Source: Variovorax soli NBRC 106424 (GTDB taxonomy: Bacteria > Pseudomonadota > Gammaproteobacteria > Burkholderiales > Burkholderiaceae_C). Taken from it: 61,719 bases of DNA. The stretch spans positions 1 through 61,719 of the forward strand of contig NZ_BCUU01000021.1 of NCBI RefSeq assembly GCF_001591385.1, read 5' to 3'. Below, one piece after another: positions 42,531 through 53,841 of this stretch (positions are counted from its first letter, which is position 1; every line of letters starts with the position of its first letter). A program made the position numbers and the translations under genes. Below the pieces are notes generated by a model. That model searched no databases, was not told the DNA's origin, and saw nothing but the letters and a program-made list of their open reading frames with translations.

Positions 42531-43460
42531 TCAATAGACCTCGGGCACCATCATCTCGGCCGGCACCGGATGGCGCAGGTAGTCGGCGTTGCGCACGCGC
42601 GCCGGCAGGGCGACGGGCGGGTGCTCGACTTCGTGATACGGCATCTGCTGCAGCAGGTGGTGGATGCAGTTCAGCCGCGCCTTCTTCTTGTCCACCGCCT
42701 GCACCACCCACCAGGGCGCCTCGGGGATGTGGGTGCGGTCGAGCATGGTTTCCTTGGCCTTGGTGTACTCCTCCCACAGGCGCCGGCTTTCCAGGTCCAT
42801 GGGGCTGAGCTTCCATTGCTTGAGCGGATCGTGGATGCGCCCGAGAAAGCGCATGTGCTGCTCGTCGTCGGTGATGGAGAACCAGTACTTGATGAGCCGG
42901 ATGCCCGAGCGCACCAGCATGCGCTCGAATTCGGGCACGCTGCGGAAGAACTCCTCGTACTCCTCCGGCGTGCAAAAGCCCATGACCTTCTCCACGCCGG
43001 CGCGGTTGTACCAGCTGCGGTCGAACAGCACCATTTCGCCCGCGGCCGGCAGGTGCGCCACGTAGCGCTGGAAGTACCACTGCGTGCGCTCGCGGTCGTT
43101 GGGCGCCGGCAGCGCGGCCACGCGCACCACGCGCGGGTTCAGGCGCTGGGTGATGCGCTTGATGACGCCACCCTTGCCGGCCGCGTCGCGCCCTTCGAAG
43201 AGGATGACGACGCGCTGGCCGGTGTTCTGCACCCAGTCCTGCAGCTTGACCAGCTCGCCCTGCAGGCGGAACAGCTCGCGGAAGTACAGGCGCCGGGCTT
43301 CCTTGTTGTCGGCGCCGCGCACCGCGCCAGCCTCGTCGATCTCGCGGTCCTCGAGCTCGAGCTCGATCTCCTCGTCATAGCTGTCGACCAGGTCGCGGGC
43401 GAGGCGCTCCATCAAGTCGCGCTCGCCGCCGTTGAGGGAACTGGGCAGGGTCATGGCCAT
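42531..43460 (-). CDS. ppk2: Polyphosphate kinase 2 family protein
   Basis: 309 residues. P-loop ILFEGRDAAGKGGVIKRI, lid ERTQWYFQRYVAHLPAAGEM, Walker B-like VLFDRSWYNRAGVEKVMGFC and SITDDEQHMRFLGRIHDPLKQWKLSPMD are PPK2 class I/III signatures. The enzyme phosphorylates nucleotides from polyphosphate or the reverse. Which nucleotide class it prefers cannot be told by eye. It is expressed alone, between the esterase and an inhibitor lipoprotein. Confidence 0.93.
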   Translation of the reverse strand: MAMTLPSSLNGGERDLMERLARDLVDSYDEEIELELEDREIDEAGAVRGADNKEARRLYFRELFRLQGELVKLQDWVQNTGQRVVILFEGRDAAGKGGVIKRITQRLNPRVVRVAALPAPNDRERTQWYFQRYVAHLPAAGEMVLFDRSWYNRAGVEKVMGFCTPEEYEEFFRSVPEFERMLVRSGIRLIKYWFSITDDEQHMRFLGRIHDPLKQWKLSPMDLESRRLWEEYTKAKETMLDRTHIPEAPWWVVQAVDKKKARLNCIHHLLQQMPYHEVEHPPVALPARVRNADYLRHPVPAEMMVPEVY

Positions 43461-43524
43461 CTCTGTGCGTTGGAGGGAAACACGCCATCATGGGCCGAAC
43501 GCATGACCCTGGGGTGACAGGGCT

Positions 43525-43881
43525 CTAGCCGCAGCGCGCCCCGTTCATCTTCCCCTGCGCATCCACCTGGATCAAGAGCCGCAGCGGATCGGCCGGCGAA
43601 GGCGTCTCGCCCGCCTTGACCGTGACGGCCGAGCGCGCACCCGTGCGGTCGCGCGCCTCGTCCAGCAGGGCCGGCGTCACGACCTGCCCCAACGCAAATC
43701 GCGACTCACCCGCATTGCACCGGAAGGCGTCCACCACCTGCGGCGGGGGCGGCACGTCGGGCCCCAGCGGGCGAGGACCGGAAGGCGCCTGGCAGGCTGC
43801 CAGCAGAATCGGCAGCAGCGCGGGAAGGAGCAGCCGCCGCCTCGGGCGCCTACTCGACAAAAGCAGATGATGCATGCGCAT
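43525..43881 (-). CDS. I78-family peptidase-inhibitor-like lipoprotein
   Basis: 118 residues. A lipobox LLAAC at C30 follows a basic n-region, so it is a lipoprotein, probably outer membrane. The mature domain RFALGQVVTPALLDEARDRT, SAVTVKAGETPSPADPLRLL, QVDAQGKMNGARCG fits the I78 inhibitor fold, with the terminal CG disulfide partner. A strong site (AAGGAGG) precedes the ATG. Its target protease is unknown; it is 30 bases downstream of the LysR gene on the same strand. Confidence 0.8.
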   Translation of the reverse strand: MRMHHLLLSSRRPRRRLLLPALLPILLAACQAPSGPRPLGPDVPPPPQVVDAFRCNAGESRFALGQVVTPALLDEARDRTGARSAVTVKAGETPSPADPLRLLIQVDAQGKMNGARCG

Positions 43882-43910
43882 GAGGCTTCCTCCTTGATGT
43901 GGGCGCAAGC

Positions 43911-44813
43911 CTAACGCGCCCACCAGTTCTCGTCGAACCGCCCCTGCAAAAACGCAACGAAACTCGACACCTTGCCCGGCACCAGCTTGGGCGAGGGGAA
44001 CACCGCGTGGATCTCCTGCTCGGCCAGGCCGTGGTCGGCCAGCACCTCGACCACCGTGCCGGCCTTGATCGATTCCTCGGCCACATAGCGCGGCATCAGC
44101 GCCACGCCCAGCCCCGCGCGCGCCGCGGCCAGCACGGCTGACACGTTGTTGGAGCGCAGCCGCCCCGTCACCGGCACCGTCACCGCCTCGCCCTTGGGCG
44201 TGTGCATCTGCCACACGTCGTCGCCCACCACGCTGCTGTAGATCAGCGCCACGTGGCCGCTCAGCTCCTGCGCCCGGCGCGGCGTGCCGTGCTTCCTGAG
44301 GTAGGACGGCGCGGCCACGATCATCCACGGGTTGCGGCCCAGGAAGCGCGCACCCAGCGACGAATCGGCCAGCTTGCCCATGCGCACCGCCACGTCGATG
44401 CCCTGCGCCACCAGGTCCACATAGCGGTCCTCGAAGCTCAGGTCCACCTGCACCTGCGGGTTGAGGGCCATGTATTCCAGCGCCAGCGGCACGATCACCC
44501 GCCGGCCGAAGGCCACCGAGGTGCCGATGCGCAGCATGCCCTGCGCCTGCGACTGGCGCAGCCGCACGATGCTTTCCGCGTCCTGCGCGTCGCGCACGAT
44601 GCTCTTGCACTTGTCGTAGTACAGCGCGCCGGCCTCGGTCAGGCTCACGCCGCGCGTGTTGCGGTTGAGCAGGCGCGCCTTCAGGCGCGTCTCGGTGGCG
44701 GCCACCTGCTTGGTGACGGTGGGCTGGGTGGTGTTGAACTCGCGCGCGGCCTTGGAAAAGCTGCCGGTCTCCACCACCCGCACGAACATTTCCATGGCAA
44801 GTAGTCGATCCAT
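43911..44813 (-). CDS. LysR-family regulator of the glyoxylate operon (likely)
   Basis: 300 residues. N-terminal [44 protein letters not shown]-terminal LysR substrate domain of the CrgA/PBP2 type: [40 protein letters not shown] and [12 protein letters not shown]. It is divergent from gcl with a 126-base gap containing a T-N11-A site, the classic LysR target, so it probably activates or represses gcl-hyi-glxR. Confidence 0.9.
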   Translation of the reverse strand: MDRLLAMEMFVRVVETGSFSKAAREFNTTQPTVTKQVAATETRLKARLLNRNTRGVSLTEAGALYYDKCKSIVRDAQDAESIVRLRQSQAQGMLRIGTSVAFGRRVIVPLALEYMALNPQVQVDLSFEDRYVDLVAQGIDVAVRMGKLADSSLGARFLGRNPWMIVAAPSYLRKHGTPRRAQELSGHVALIYSSVVGDDVWQMHTPKGEAVTVPVTGRLRSNNVSAVLAAARAGLGVALMPRYVAEESIKAGTVVEVLADHGLAEQEIHAVFPSPKLVPGKVSSFVAFLQGRFDENWWAR

Positions 44814-44834
44814 GCGCCGATGCTAGGCGCATTC

Positions 44835-44849
44835 ATTCCAGTTTGGAAT
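44835..44849. promoter_or_regulatory. LysR-type T-N11-A box between the LysR gene and gcl
   Basis: ATTCCA-GTT-TGGAAT is an inverted repeat whose core TTCCAGTTTGGAA has exactly the T-N11-A spacing of LysR-family binding sites. It lies 22-36 bases from the LysR start and about 90 bases before gcl, the normal recognition-site position for a divergent regulator. Confidence 0.65.
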
Positions 44850-44939
44850 AGCTTTTATGGCCCTGCGGCGTCTTCTGCCGGCAAGCCCCCCTCCCTAAAG
44901 TCGCATCAACCCAAATCAGAGGCACTCAAGGAGATATCC

Positions 44940-46736
<1,797 letters not shown>

Positions 46737-46741
46737 TCGCC

Positions 46742-47509
46742 ATGCCCAAGTTTGCTGCCAACCTCACGATGCTCTTCACCGAGCTGCCGTTCATGCAGCG
46801 CTTCGAGGCGGCCGCCAAGGCCGGCTTCGAAGCGGTGGAGTACCTGTTCCCCTACCCCTTCACCAAGGAAGAGCTGGTCGCCGCGCTCCAGGCCAACGGC
46901 CTGAAGCAGGTGCTGCACAACCTGCCCGCGGGCGACTGGGATGCCGGCGAGCGCGGCATTGCCTGCCACCCCGACCGGGTGGAGGAGTTCCGCGCCGGCG
47001 TGGACCGCGCCATCGAATACGCCACCGCCCTGGGCTGCCCTCAGGTCAACTGCCTGGCCGGGAAGCTGCCGGCCGGCGTGAGCGAAGCCGACGCGCGCAA
47101 GACGCTGGTGGAGAACCTGCGCTTTGCCGCCAGGAAGCTGCAGGCGGCCAACATCCGCCTGCTGATCGAGCCGATCAACACCTTCGACATCCCCGGCTTC
47201 TTCGTCAATCGCACCGACCAGGCGCTGGCCATTCTCGACGAGGTGGATTCGAGCAACCTGTTCGTTCAGTACGACATCTACCACGCGCAGCGCATGGAAG
47301 GCGAGCTGGGCAACACGCTCAGCAAGCAGTTCGCGCGCATCGGCCACATCCAGCTGGCCGACAACCCGGGCCGCGGCGAGCCGGGCACGGGCGAAATCAA
47401 CTACGCCTGGCTGTTCAAGCACATCGACAGCCTGGGCTACGCCGGCTGGATCGGCTGCGAATACAAGCCGCGCGCCACCACGGCCGAAGGCCTGGGCTGG
47501 AGACCATAA
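46742..47509 (+). CDS. hyi: Hydroxypyruvate isomerase
   Basis: 255 residues, TIM-barrel. PKFAANLTMLFTELPFMQRF, EAVEYLFPYPFTKEELVAAL, EPINTFDIPGFFVNRTDQAL and RIGHIQLADNPGRGEPGTGE are Hyi signatures, with the metal-binding Glu in LIEPINTFD. It interconverts hydroxypyruvate and tartronate semialdehyde. It is 5 bases after gcl. The C-terminus ends abruptly at GLGWRP, where the stop codon TAA is the first part of repeat copy B; most relatives continue for a few more residues. Confidence 0.93.
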   Translation: MPKFAANLTMLFTELPFMQRFEAAAKAGFEAVEYLFPYPFTKEELVAALQANGLKQVLHNLPAGDWDAGERGIACHPDRVEEFRAGVDRAIEYATALGCPQVNCLAGKLPAGVSEADARKTLVENLRFAARKLQAANIRLLIEPINTFDIPGFFVNRTDQALAILDEVDSSNLFVQYDIYHAQRMEGELGNTLSKQFARIGHIQLADNPGRGEPGTGEINYAWLFKHIDSLGYAGWIGCEYKPRATTAEGLGWRP

Positions 47510-47600
47510 GCACACCCCCAGGCTTGCCCACTTCGTGTGGCCGCCACCCCCCTTGCAGGGGGCACTCCCTGCGACCCGGCAAAGCCGGTTCCGCGGGAGT
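47508..47600 (-). repeat. Folded 3'-end repeat, copy B
   Basis: Copy of the element at 41311-41402, on the other strand. Read on the minus strand it runs GGGAGT... to ...TGTGCTT. It keeps every structural part: outer stem ACTCCC/GGGAGT, inner stem CCGGC-AAA-GCCGG, the C-run/G-run hairpin (CCCCCC-TTGCA-GGGGG), the CACTTCGTGTGG block and the end GGGGGTGTGCTT. Outer and inner stem bases differ from copy A on both sides together, so the fold is conserved. It begins inside the hyi stop codon and lies between hyi and glxR, within the operon. Confidence 0.85.
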
Positions 47601-47642
47601 CCTGGCACTGAACGAATTCACGATCATTACAAGGAATCTCTC

Positions 47643-48542
47643 ATGACAACTCAACAAAAAATCGGCTTCATCGGCCTGGGCATCATGGGCGCCCCCATGG
47701 CCACGCACCTGGCCGACGCCGGCCACACGCTGTTCGTCAACACCATCGGCCCCGTGCCGCAAAGCCTGGAAGGCCGCGCCACCGTGTGCGCCAACGGCAC
47801 CGAGGTCGCGCAGAAGGCCGACATCACCTTCATCATGGTGCCCGACACGCCCGACGTGGAGAAGGTCCTGTTCGGCGAAGGCGGCGTGGCCGCGGGCCTG
47901 TCCAAGGGCAAGATCGTGGTGGACTGCAGCTCCATCGACCCGATCGCCACCAAGGGCTTCGCCAAGCGCATCATCGAGCTGGGCTGCGGCTACATCGACG
48001 CACCGGTCTCGGGCGGCGAAGTGGGCGCCAAGGCGGCCAGCCTGACCATCATGTGCGGCGGCGACGAAGGCACCTTCGGCATCGTGCGCCCCCTGCTCGA
48101 GAAGATGGGCAAGAACATCACCCTGGTGGGCGGCAACGGCGACGGCCAGACCACCAAGGTGGCCAACCAGATCATCGTGGCGCTGAACATCGCGGCCGTG
48201 GGCGAGGCGCTGCTGTTCGCCAGCAAGGCCGGCGCCGATCCGGCCAAGGTGCGCCAGGCGCTGATGGGCGGCTTTGCCTCCAGCCGCATCCTGGAAGTGC
48301 ACGGCGAGCGCATGATCAAGCGCACCTTCGCCCCGGGCTTCCGCATCGCGCTGCACCAGAAGGACCTGAACCTGGCCCTGCAAGGCGCGCGCAGCCTGGG
48401 TGTTGCGCTGCCGCAGACGGCCAATGCCGCGCAGCTGATGAATGCCTGCGCCGCCCTGGGCTACGGCCAGGAAGACCACAGCGCGCTGGTGCGCGCCCTG
48501 GAAGCCCTGGCCAACCACCAGGTGGCGCCCGACGCATCCTGA
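47643..48542 (+). CDS. glxR: Tartronate semialdehyde reductase (2-hydroxy-3-oxopropionate reductase)
   Basis: 299 residues. Rossmann motif IGFIGLGIMGAPMATHLADA, substrate signature YIDAPVSGGEVGAKAASLTI, and catalytic lysine in GQTTKVANQIIVALNI. It reduces tartronate semialdehyde to D-glycerate, the last step of the glyoxylate route here. A glycerate kinase gene is not in the window. It starts 43 bases after repeat copy B with AAGGAATCTCTC upstream. A clear terminator follows. Confidence 0.94.
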   Translation: MTTQQKIGFIGLGIMGAPMATHLADAGHTLFVNTIGPVPQSLEGRATVCANGTEVAQKADITFIMVPDTPDVEKVLFGEGGVAAGLSKGKIVVDCSSIDPIATKGFAKRIIELGCGYIDAPVSGGEVGAKAASLTIMCGGDEGTFGIVRPLLEKMGKNITLVGGNGDGQTTKVANQIIVALNIAAVGEALLFASKAGADPAKVRQALMGGFASSRILEVHGERMIKRTFAPGFRIALHQKDLNLALQGARSLGVALPQTANAAQLMNACAALGYGQEDHSALVRALEALANHQVAPDAS

Positions 48543-48570
48543 TTCACCTTTTCGTAGCTTCCACACTCGA

Positions 48571-48605
48571 AGAGAGGCACCGCTTGCGGTAGCCTCTCTT
48601 TTTGC
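48571..48605 (+). terminator. Rho-independent terminator after glxR
   Basis: GAGAGGCACCG-CTTG-CGGTAGCCTCTC forms a stem of about 11 base pairs with one bulged A, directly followed by TTTTTG. This is the best intrinsic terminator in the window and separates the gcl operon from maeB. Confidence 0.85.
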
Positions 48606-48655
48606 TTTTCTTTTTCCGCTTTTTTCTTTCACCCAACAACAAACAAGGAGAGACC

Positions 48656-50959
48656 GTGTCCAAGAACCTGTCACCCGCCGAAGAAGCGCTGCGCGATGCA
48701 GCCCGCGAATACCACCGCTCGCCCACCAAGGGCAAGATTTCCATCACGCCGACCAAGGCGCTGATCAACCAGCGCGACCTGTCGCTGGCCTACTCGCCCG
48801 GCGTGGCCTACCCGTGCCTGGACATCGAGGCCGACCCGGCCACCGCCTTCGAGTTCACCGCCCGCGGCAACCTGGTGGGCGTGGTCACCAACGGCACCGC
48901 CGTGCTGGGCCTGGGCGACATCGGCCCGCTGGCGGCCAAGCCGGTCATGGAGGGCAAGGGGTGCCTGTTCAAGAAGTTCGCCGGCATCGACGTGTTCGAC
49001 ATCGAGCTGGCCGAGCGCGACCCCGACAAGCTGGTGGACATCATCGCGGCGCTGGAGCCCACGCTGGGCGGCGTCAACCTGGAGGACATCAAGGCGCCCG
49101 AGTGCTTCTACATCGAGAAGAAGCTGCGCGAGCGCATGAACATCCCGGTGTTCCATGACGACCAGCACGGCACCGCCATCATCTCGGCGGCCGCCCTCCT
49201 CAACGGCCTGGAGCTGGTGGGCAAGAAGATCGGCGACGTGAAGATCGCCGTCTCGGGTGCCGGCGCCGCCGCCATCGCCTGCCTGGACGTCATGGTGGGC
49301 CTGGGCGCCAAGCCGGCCAACATCTTCGCCTGCGACTCCAAGGGCCTGATCTACGAAGGCCGCGCCGGCGGCTTCGACGAATCCAAGGCCCGTTACGCGC
49401 AGAAGAACACCGACGCGCGCACCCTGGGCGACGTGGTCAAGGGTGCCGACGTGTTCCTGGGCTGCTCAGCCGCGGGCGTGCTCACCGCCGACATGGTCAA
49501 GACCATGGCCGACAAGCCCATCATCCTGGCGCTGGCCAACCCCGAGCCCGAGATCCGCCCCGAGGTGGCCAAGGCCGCGCGGCCGGACTGCATCATCGCC
49601 ACCGGCCGCTCGGACTATCCGAACCAGGTCAACAACGTGCTGTGCTTCCCCTACATCTTCCGCGGCGCGCTCGATTGCGGCGCCACCAAGATCACGGAAG
49701 AGATGAAGCTGGCCTGCGTGCGCGAGATCGCCGAGCTGGCCAAGGCCGACATCAGCGAGGAAGTGGCCAACGCCTATGCCGGCCAGGAACTGTCCTTCGG
49801 CCCGGACTACCTCATTCCCACGCCCTTCGACTCGCGCCTGATCCTGCGCATCGCCCCGGCGGTGGCCAAGGCGGCCAAGGCCTCGGGCGTGGCCACCCGG
49901 CCCATCGAGGACCTGGACACCTACCGCCAGCACCTGTCGCGCTTCGTCTACCACACCGGCATGTTCATGCGCCCGGTGTTCAGCGCCGCCAAGGTGGCCG
50001 GCGCCAAGCGCCTGGCCTATGCCGAGGGCGAGGACGAGCGCGTGCTGCGCGCCGCGCAGTGGGCGGTGGACGAAGGCATCGCCCAGCCCATCCTGGTGGG
50101 CCGCCCGGCCGTCATCGAGGCGCGCATCAAGAAGGCCGGCCTGCACATCAAGCCCGGCACCGACTTCGAGATCGTCAACCCCGAGGACGACCCGCGCTTT
50201 CGCACCTACTGGGAAGCCTTCCACAAGCTGATGGCGCGCGAGGGCGTGACGCCCGAGGCGGCCAAGATCATGGTGCGCCGCTCCAACACCACCATCGCCG
50301 CGCTGATGGTGCACCTGGGCGATGCCGACGCCATGCTGTGCGGGCTGGTGGGCCGCTTCGACGCGCACCTGGAGCACATCCGCAACATCATCGGCCTGAA
50401 GGCCGGCGCCTCGGGCTTTGCCACGCTCAACGCGCTCACGCTGGACAAGCACACCCTCTTCGTGGCCGACACCAACGTGCACGAAGACCCCAGCGCCGAG
50501 ATGCTGGCCAGCATCGCCGTCATGGCCGCCGAGGAAATCCGCCGATTCGGCCTGCCGCCCAAGGCGGCCTTCCTGTCGCACTCCAACTTCGGCAGCTCCA
50601 GCCGCGCCTCCGCCAAGAAGATGCGCCAGGCACGCGACCTGTTCGTGCAGAGGGCGCCCGAGGTGGAATGCGACGGCGAGATGCATGGCGACGCCGCCCT
50701 GTCGGCCGACATCCGCCGCGCCGCCCTGCCCGAGACCTCGCTGACCGGCGATGCCAACCTGCTGATGTGCCCGAACCTGGATTCGGCCCACATCCTCTAC
50801 AACGTGCTGAAGATGACGGGCGGCCACGGCGTGACGGTCGGCCCGATCCTGCTGGGCGCGGCCAGCTCGGCGCATGTGCTCACGCCTTCGGCCACGGTGC
50901 GCCGCGTGGTCAACATGACGGCGCTGGCAGTGGCCAACGCCAACCTGGAAGCCAAGTAG
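48656..50959 (+). CDS. maeB: NADP-dependent malic enzyme with C-terminal phosphotransacetylase domain (MaeB type)
   Basis: 767 residues. Malic domain (about 1-150): [27 protein letters not shown] and [20 protein letters not shown] with the metal-binding aspartates. NAD(P) domain (about 160-430): [27 protein letters not shown] domain (about 430-767): [20 protein letters not shown] and [19 protein letters not shown]. It decarboxylates malate to pyruvate. The GTG after AAGGAGAGACC gives [13 protein letters not shown], the family start. A stem-loop follows the stop. Confidence 0.95.
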   Translation: MSKNLSPAEEALRDAAREYHRSPTKGKISITPTKALINQRDLSLAYSPGVAYPCLDIEADPATAFEFTARGNLVGVVTNGTAVLGLGDIGPLAAKPVMEGKGCLFKKFAGIDVFDIELAERDPDKLVDIIAALEPTLGGVNLEDIKAPECFYIEKKLRERMNIPVFHDDQHGTAIISAAALLNGLELVGKKIGDVKIAVSGAGAAAIACLDVMVGLGAKPANIFACDSKGLIYEGRAGGFDESKARYAQKNTDARTLGDVVKGADVFLGCSAAGVLTADMVKTMADKPIILALANPEPEIRPEVAKAARPDCIIATGRSDYPNQVNNVLCFPYIFRGALDCGATKITEEMKLACVREIAELAKADISEEVANAYAGQELSFGPDYLIPTPFDSRLILRIAPAVAKAAKASGVATRPIEDLDTYRQHLSRFVYHTGMFMRPVFSAAKVAGAKRLAYAEGEDERVLRAAQWAVDEGIAQPILVGRPAVIEARIKKAGLHIKPGTDFEIVNPEDDPRFRTYWEAFHKLMAREGVTPEAAKIMVRRSNTTIAALMVHLGDADAMLCGLVGRFDAHLEHIRNIIGLKAGASGFATLNALTLDKHTLFVADTNVHEDPSAEMLASIAVMAAEEIRRFGLPPKAAFLSHSNFGSSSRASAKKMRQARDLFVQRAPEVECDGEMHGDAALSADIRRAALPETSLTGDANLLMCPNLDSAHILYNVLKMTGGHGVTVGPILLGAASSAHVLTPSATVRRVVNMTALAVANANLEAK

Positions 50960-51002
50960 GCGTCCAGGCGCAGCGGCGGCGGTCCTCGCCGCCGCTGGAC
51001 GC
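50960..51002. terminator. Strong stem-loop after maeB
   Basis: Starting one base after the stop codon, GCGTCC and GGACGC form an outer stem around AGCGGCGGCG-GTCCT-CGCCGCCGCT, a perfect 10-base-pair inner stem. No T-run follows, so it may stabilise the mRNA 3' end or act with Rho rather than terminate alone. Confidence 0.5.
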
Positions 51003-51191
51003 GGAAGCCGGGCGGCCTGCAGCCCGCCGCCTGCGACCCAACACGGTGCGCGACCCGCGTGGGGTCGCCTCGCCTCGGTGCAATGCCGGGTCCGACAGGC
51101 ACCGGAGTTGGACTTTCCCTCCGGATTCGCACCAATGGCGTGCAGGCACCCTAATTGCTTGAATTCGTCACCATTTTTTCAGGTACGAACA

Positions 51192-52220
51192 ATGAACAAG
51201 CGCCAGCTGCTGCAGTCCTTCCTTGCCGCCTCCGCACTTTCCTTCGGCCTGGGCTCGGCCCATGCCCAGACCCCCATCAAGTTCCAGCTCGACTGGCGCT
51301 TCGAAGGCCCGGCCGCCCTGTTCCTGCTGCCGGCCTCCAAGGGCTACTTCAAGGCCGCGGGCCTGGACGTGAGCATCGACGCCGGCAGCGGCTCGGGCGG
51401 CACCGTGACGCGCGTGGCCTCGGGCACCTACGACATGGGCTTTGCCGACATGGCCGCTCTGATGGAATTCCACGCCAACAACCCCGACGCGCCGAACAAG
51501 CCGGTGGCGGTGATGATGGTCTACAACAACACGCCGGCCTCGGTCATGGCGCTCAAGAAGAGCGGCATCACCAAGCCGGCCGACCTCTCCGGCAAGAAGC
51601 TGGGCGCGCCCGTGTTCGACGCCGGCCGGCGCGCCTTCCCGATCTTCGCCAAGGCCAACAACATCGGCAGCGTGAACTGGACCGCCATGGACCCGACGCT
51701 GCGCGAGACCATGCTCGCGCGCGGCGACATCGACGCCATCACCGGCTTCACCTTCACCTCGGTGCTCAACCTGGAGGCGCGCGGCGTCAAGGCCAGCGAC
51801 ATCGTGGTGCTGCAGTACCCGGACTACGGCGTGAAGCTGTACGGGAACGTCGTCATCGCCTCGCCCAAGCTGCTGAAGGAAAAGCCCGAGGCAGTGAAGG
51901 CATTCCTCTCGGCCTTCGCCAAGGGCGCGAAGGAAGTGATGGCCGACCCGGCCCAGGGCATCGCCACGGTCAAGGCGCGCGACGGCATCATCGACACGGC
52001 GCTGGAAACCCGCCGCCTGAAGATGGCCATCGACACCGTCATCAACAGCCCCGACGCGCGCGCCGAGGGCTTCGGCACGGTGAACCCGGGGCGCCTGTCG
52101 CTCATGGCTTCGCAGGTGTCCGACGCCTTCGGCACCAAGTCGCGCGTGAACCCCGATGCGGTGTGGACCTCGGCCATGCTGCCGCCGGCGGCCGAACTGA
52201 ACATCCTGCCCAGGAAGTGA
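51192..52220 (+). CDS. NitT/TauT-type ABC transporter substrate-binding protein (NMT1/THI5-like)
   Basis: 342 residues, periplasmic. Signal MNKRQLLQSFLAASALSFGLGSAHA. The mature sequence IKFQLDWRFEGPAALFLLPA, GYFKAAGLDVSIDAGSGSGG and VASGTYDMGFADMAALMEF is the NMT1/SsuA-like fold. Substrates of this family include taurine, nitrate, pyrimidines and aromatic sulfonates; the exact ligand is unknown. It overlaps the ATPase by one base. The 231-base upstream region has the maeB stem-loop but no riboswitch that I recognise. Confidence 0.9.
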   Translation: MNKRQLLQSFLAASALSFGLGSAHAQTPIKFQLDWRFEGPAALFLLPASKGYFKAAGLDVSIDAGSGSGGTVTRVASGTYDMGFADMAALMEFHANNPDAPNKPVAVMMVYNNTPASVMALKKSGITKPADLSGKKLGAPVFDAGRRAFPIFAKANNIGSVNWTAMDPTLRETMLARGDIDAITGFTFTSVLNLEARGVKASDIVVLQYPDYGVKLYGNVVIASPKLLKEKPEAVKAFLSAFAKGAKEVMADPAQGIATVKARDGIIDTALETRRLKMAIDTVINSPDARAEGFGTVNPGRLSLMASQVSDAFGTKSRVNPDAVWTSAMLPPAAELNILPRK

Positions 52221-53068
52221 TGGCGCAGGTACCCGCTGGCGAGGCGGCATCCTTCGTCGATTTCCAGGACGTCTGGCTCGCCTACAACGAGGAGTTGCTG
52301 CGGGCCAATCACTTTGCGGTGGAGGCCATCGACCTGAAGGTCCGGCAGGGCGAGTTCATCGCCATCGTCGGGCCCTCGGGCTGCGGCAAGTCCACGTTCA
52401 TGAAGCTCACCACGGGGCTGAAGATGCCCTCGATGGGCAAGATCCTGATCGACGGCAAGCCGGTGACCGGCCCGCTGAAGATCTCGGGCATGGCCTTCCA
52501 GGCGCCCTCCCTGCTGCCCTGGCGCACCACCGTCGACAACGTGCTGCTGCCGCTGGAGATCGTGGAGCCCTACCGCTCCAGCTTCAAGCAAAAGCGCAAG
52601 GAATACGAAGAGCGCGCCCGGCGCCTGCTGCAGAAGGTGGGCCTGGGCGGCTACGAGGACAAGTTCCCGTGGCAGCTCTCGGGCGGCATGCAGCAGCGCG
52701 CCAGCATCTGCCGCGCGCTCATCCACGAGCCCAAGATGCTGCTGCTGGACGAGCCCTTCGGCGCGCTCGATGCCTTCACCCGCGAGGAGCTGTGGTGCAT
52801 CCTGCGCGACCTGTGGACCGAGCAGCGCTTCAACGTCATCCTGGTGACGCACGACCTGCGCGAGTCGGTGTTCCTGGCCGACACGGTGTACGTGATGAGC
52901 AAGAGCCCCGGCCGCTTCGTGGTCAAGCGCGAGATCGAGCTGCCGCGCCCGCGCGAGCTGGAAGTGACCTACACCAAGGAGTTTTCCGACATCGTGCACG
53001 AGCTGCGCGGCCACATCGGTGCCATCCGAAGCGGCGGCGCTGCCACCACACCGGTGCTTGCCCCATGA
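52220..53068 (+). CDS. ABC transporter ATP-binding protein, NitT/TauT type
   Basis: 282 residues. Walker A IVGPSGCGKSTFMKLTTG, Q-loop GMAFQAPSLLPWRTTVDNV, signature QLSGGMQQRASICRAL, Walker B LLLDEPFGALDAFTREE and switch VTHDLRESVFLADTVYVM. The start overlaps the binding-protein stop (TGATG), and its stop overlaps the permease start (ATGA). A full three-gene importer. Confidence 0.94.
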   Translation: MAQVPAGEAASFVDFQDVWLAYNEELLRANHFAVEAIDLKVRQGEFIAIVGPSGCGKSTFMKLTTGLKMPSMGKILIDGKPVTGPLKISGMAFQAPSLLPWRTTVDNVLLPLEIVEPYRSSFKQKRKEYEERARRLLQKVGLGGYEDKFPWQLSGGMQQRASICRALIHEPKMLLLDEPFGALDAFTREELWCILRDLWTEQRFNVILVTHDLRESVFLADTVYVMSKSPGRFVVKREIELPRPRELEVTYTKEFSDIVHELRGHIGAIRSGGAATTPVLAP

Positions 53069-53835
53069 AATACGACAAGAAGCAAATGGAACGCTGGGCG
53101 CCCTGGCTGCTGCTGGTGGCCTTCGTGGCGCTGTGGCAGATCGTGTGCTCGGCCTTCGCGGTATCGGAGTTCATCTTCCCGAGCCCCTGGCGCATCTGGA
53201 CCCAGTTCTGGGAATTCAAGGCCGTCATCGCCGGCCATGCCTGGCGCACCTTCTGGGTGACGATGGCGGGCTTCGGCCTGGCGATCGTGGTGGGCGTGCT
53301 GCTGGGGTTCGTCATCGGCAGCTCGCGCATTGCCTATGCGGCGGTCTATCCGCTCATGACGGCCTTCAACGCCCTGCCCAAGGCGGCCTTCGTGCCGATC
53401 CTGGTGGTGTGGTTCGGCATCGGCATCGGGCCGGCCATTCTCACGGCCTTTTTGATCAGCTTCTTCCCGATCATGGTGAACATCGCCACGGGCCTGGCCA
53501 CGCTGGAGCCCGAGCTGGAAGACGTGCTGCGGGTGCTGGGCGCCAAGCGCTGGGACGTGCTGGTGAAGATCGGCCTGCCGCGCTCCATGCCCTACTTCTA
53601 CGCCTCGCTCAAGGTCGCCATCACGCTGGCCTTCGTCGGCACCACGGTGTCGGAGATGACGGCTGCCAACGAAGGCATCGGCTACCTGCTCATCTCGGCC
53701 GGTTCGGCCATGCAGATGGGCCTGGCCTTTGCCGGCATGGTGGTGGTGGGCGCCATGGCGATGGCGATGTACGAGTTCTTCTCGGCCATCGAGAAGCGCA
53801 CCACCGCCTGGGCGCACCGCGGCTCGAACGCCTGA
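53065..53835 (+). CDS. ABC transporter permease, NitT/TauT (SsuC/TauC) type
   Basis: 256 residues with about six transmembrane helices. The EAA loop reads TLEPELEDVLRVLGAKRWDVLVKIGLPRSM, which contains the conserved EAAxxxG-like turn that contacts the ATPase; ALPKAAFVPILVVWFGIGIG precedes it. It overlaps the ATPase by 4 bases and converges on the molybdenum hydroxylase gene, ending 6 bases from it. Confidence 0.93.
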   Translation: MKYDKKQMERWAPWLLLVAFVALWQIVCSAFAVSEFIFPSPWRIWTQFWEFKAVIAGHAWRTFWVTMAGFGLAIVVGVLLGFVIGSSRIAYAAVYPLMTAFNALPKAAFVPILVVWFGIGIGPAILTAFLISFFPIMVNIATGLATLEPELEDVLRVLGAKRWDVLVKIGLPRSMPYFYASLKVAITLAFVGTTVSEMTAANEGIGYLLISAGSAMQMGLAFAGMVVVGAMAMAMYEFFSAIEKRTTAWAHRGSNA

Positions 53836-53841
53836 TCTTCC

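Noticed and set aside
50960..51191. TPP or other riboswitch before the NMT1/THI5-like transporter
   Set aside because: No CUGAGA or other conserved aptamer core is visible; only the maeB stem-loop and unstructured GC-rich sequence.
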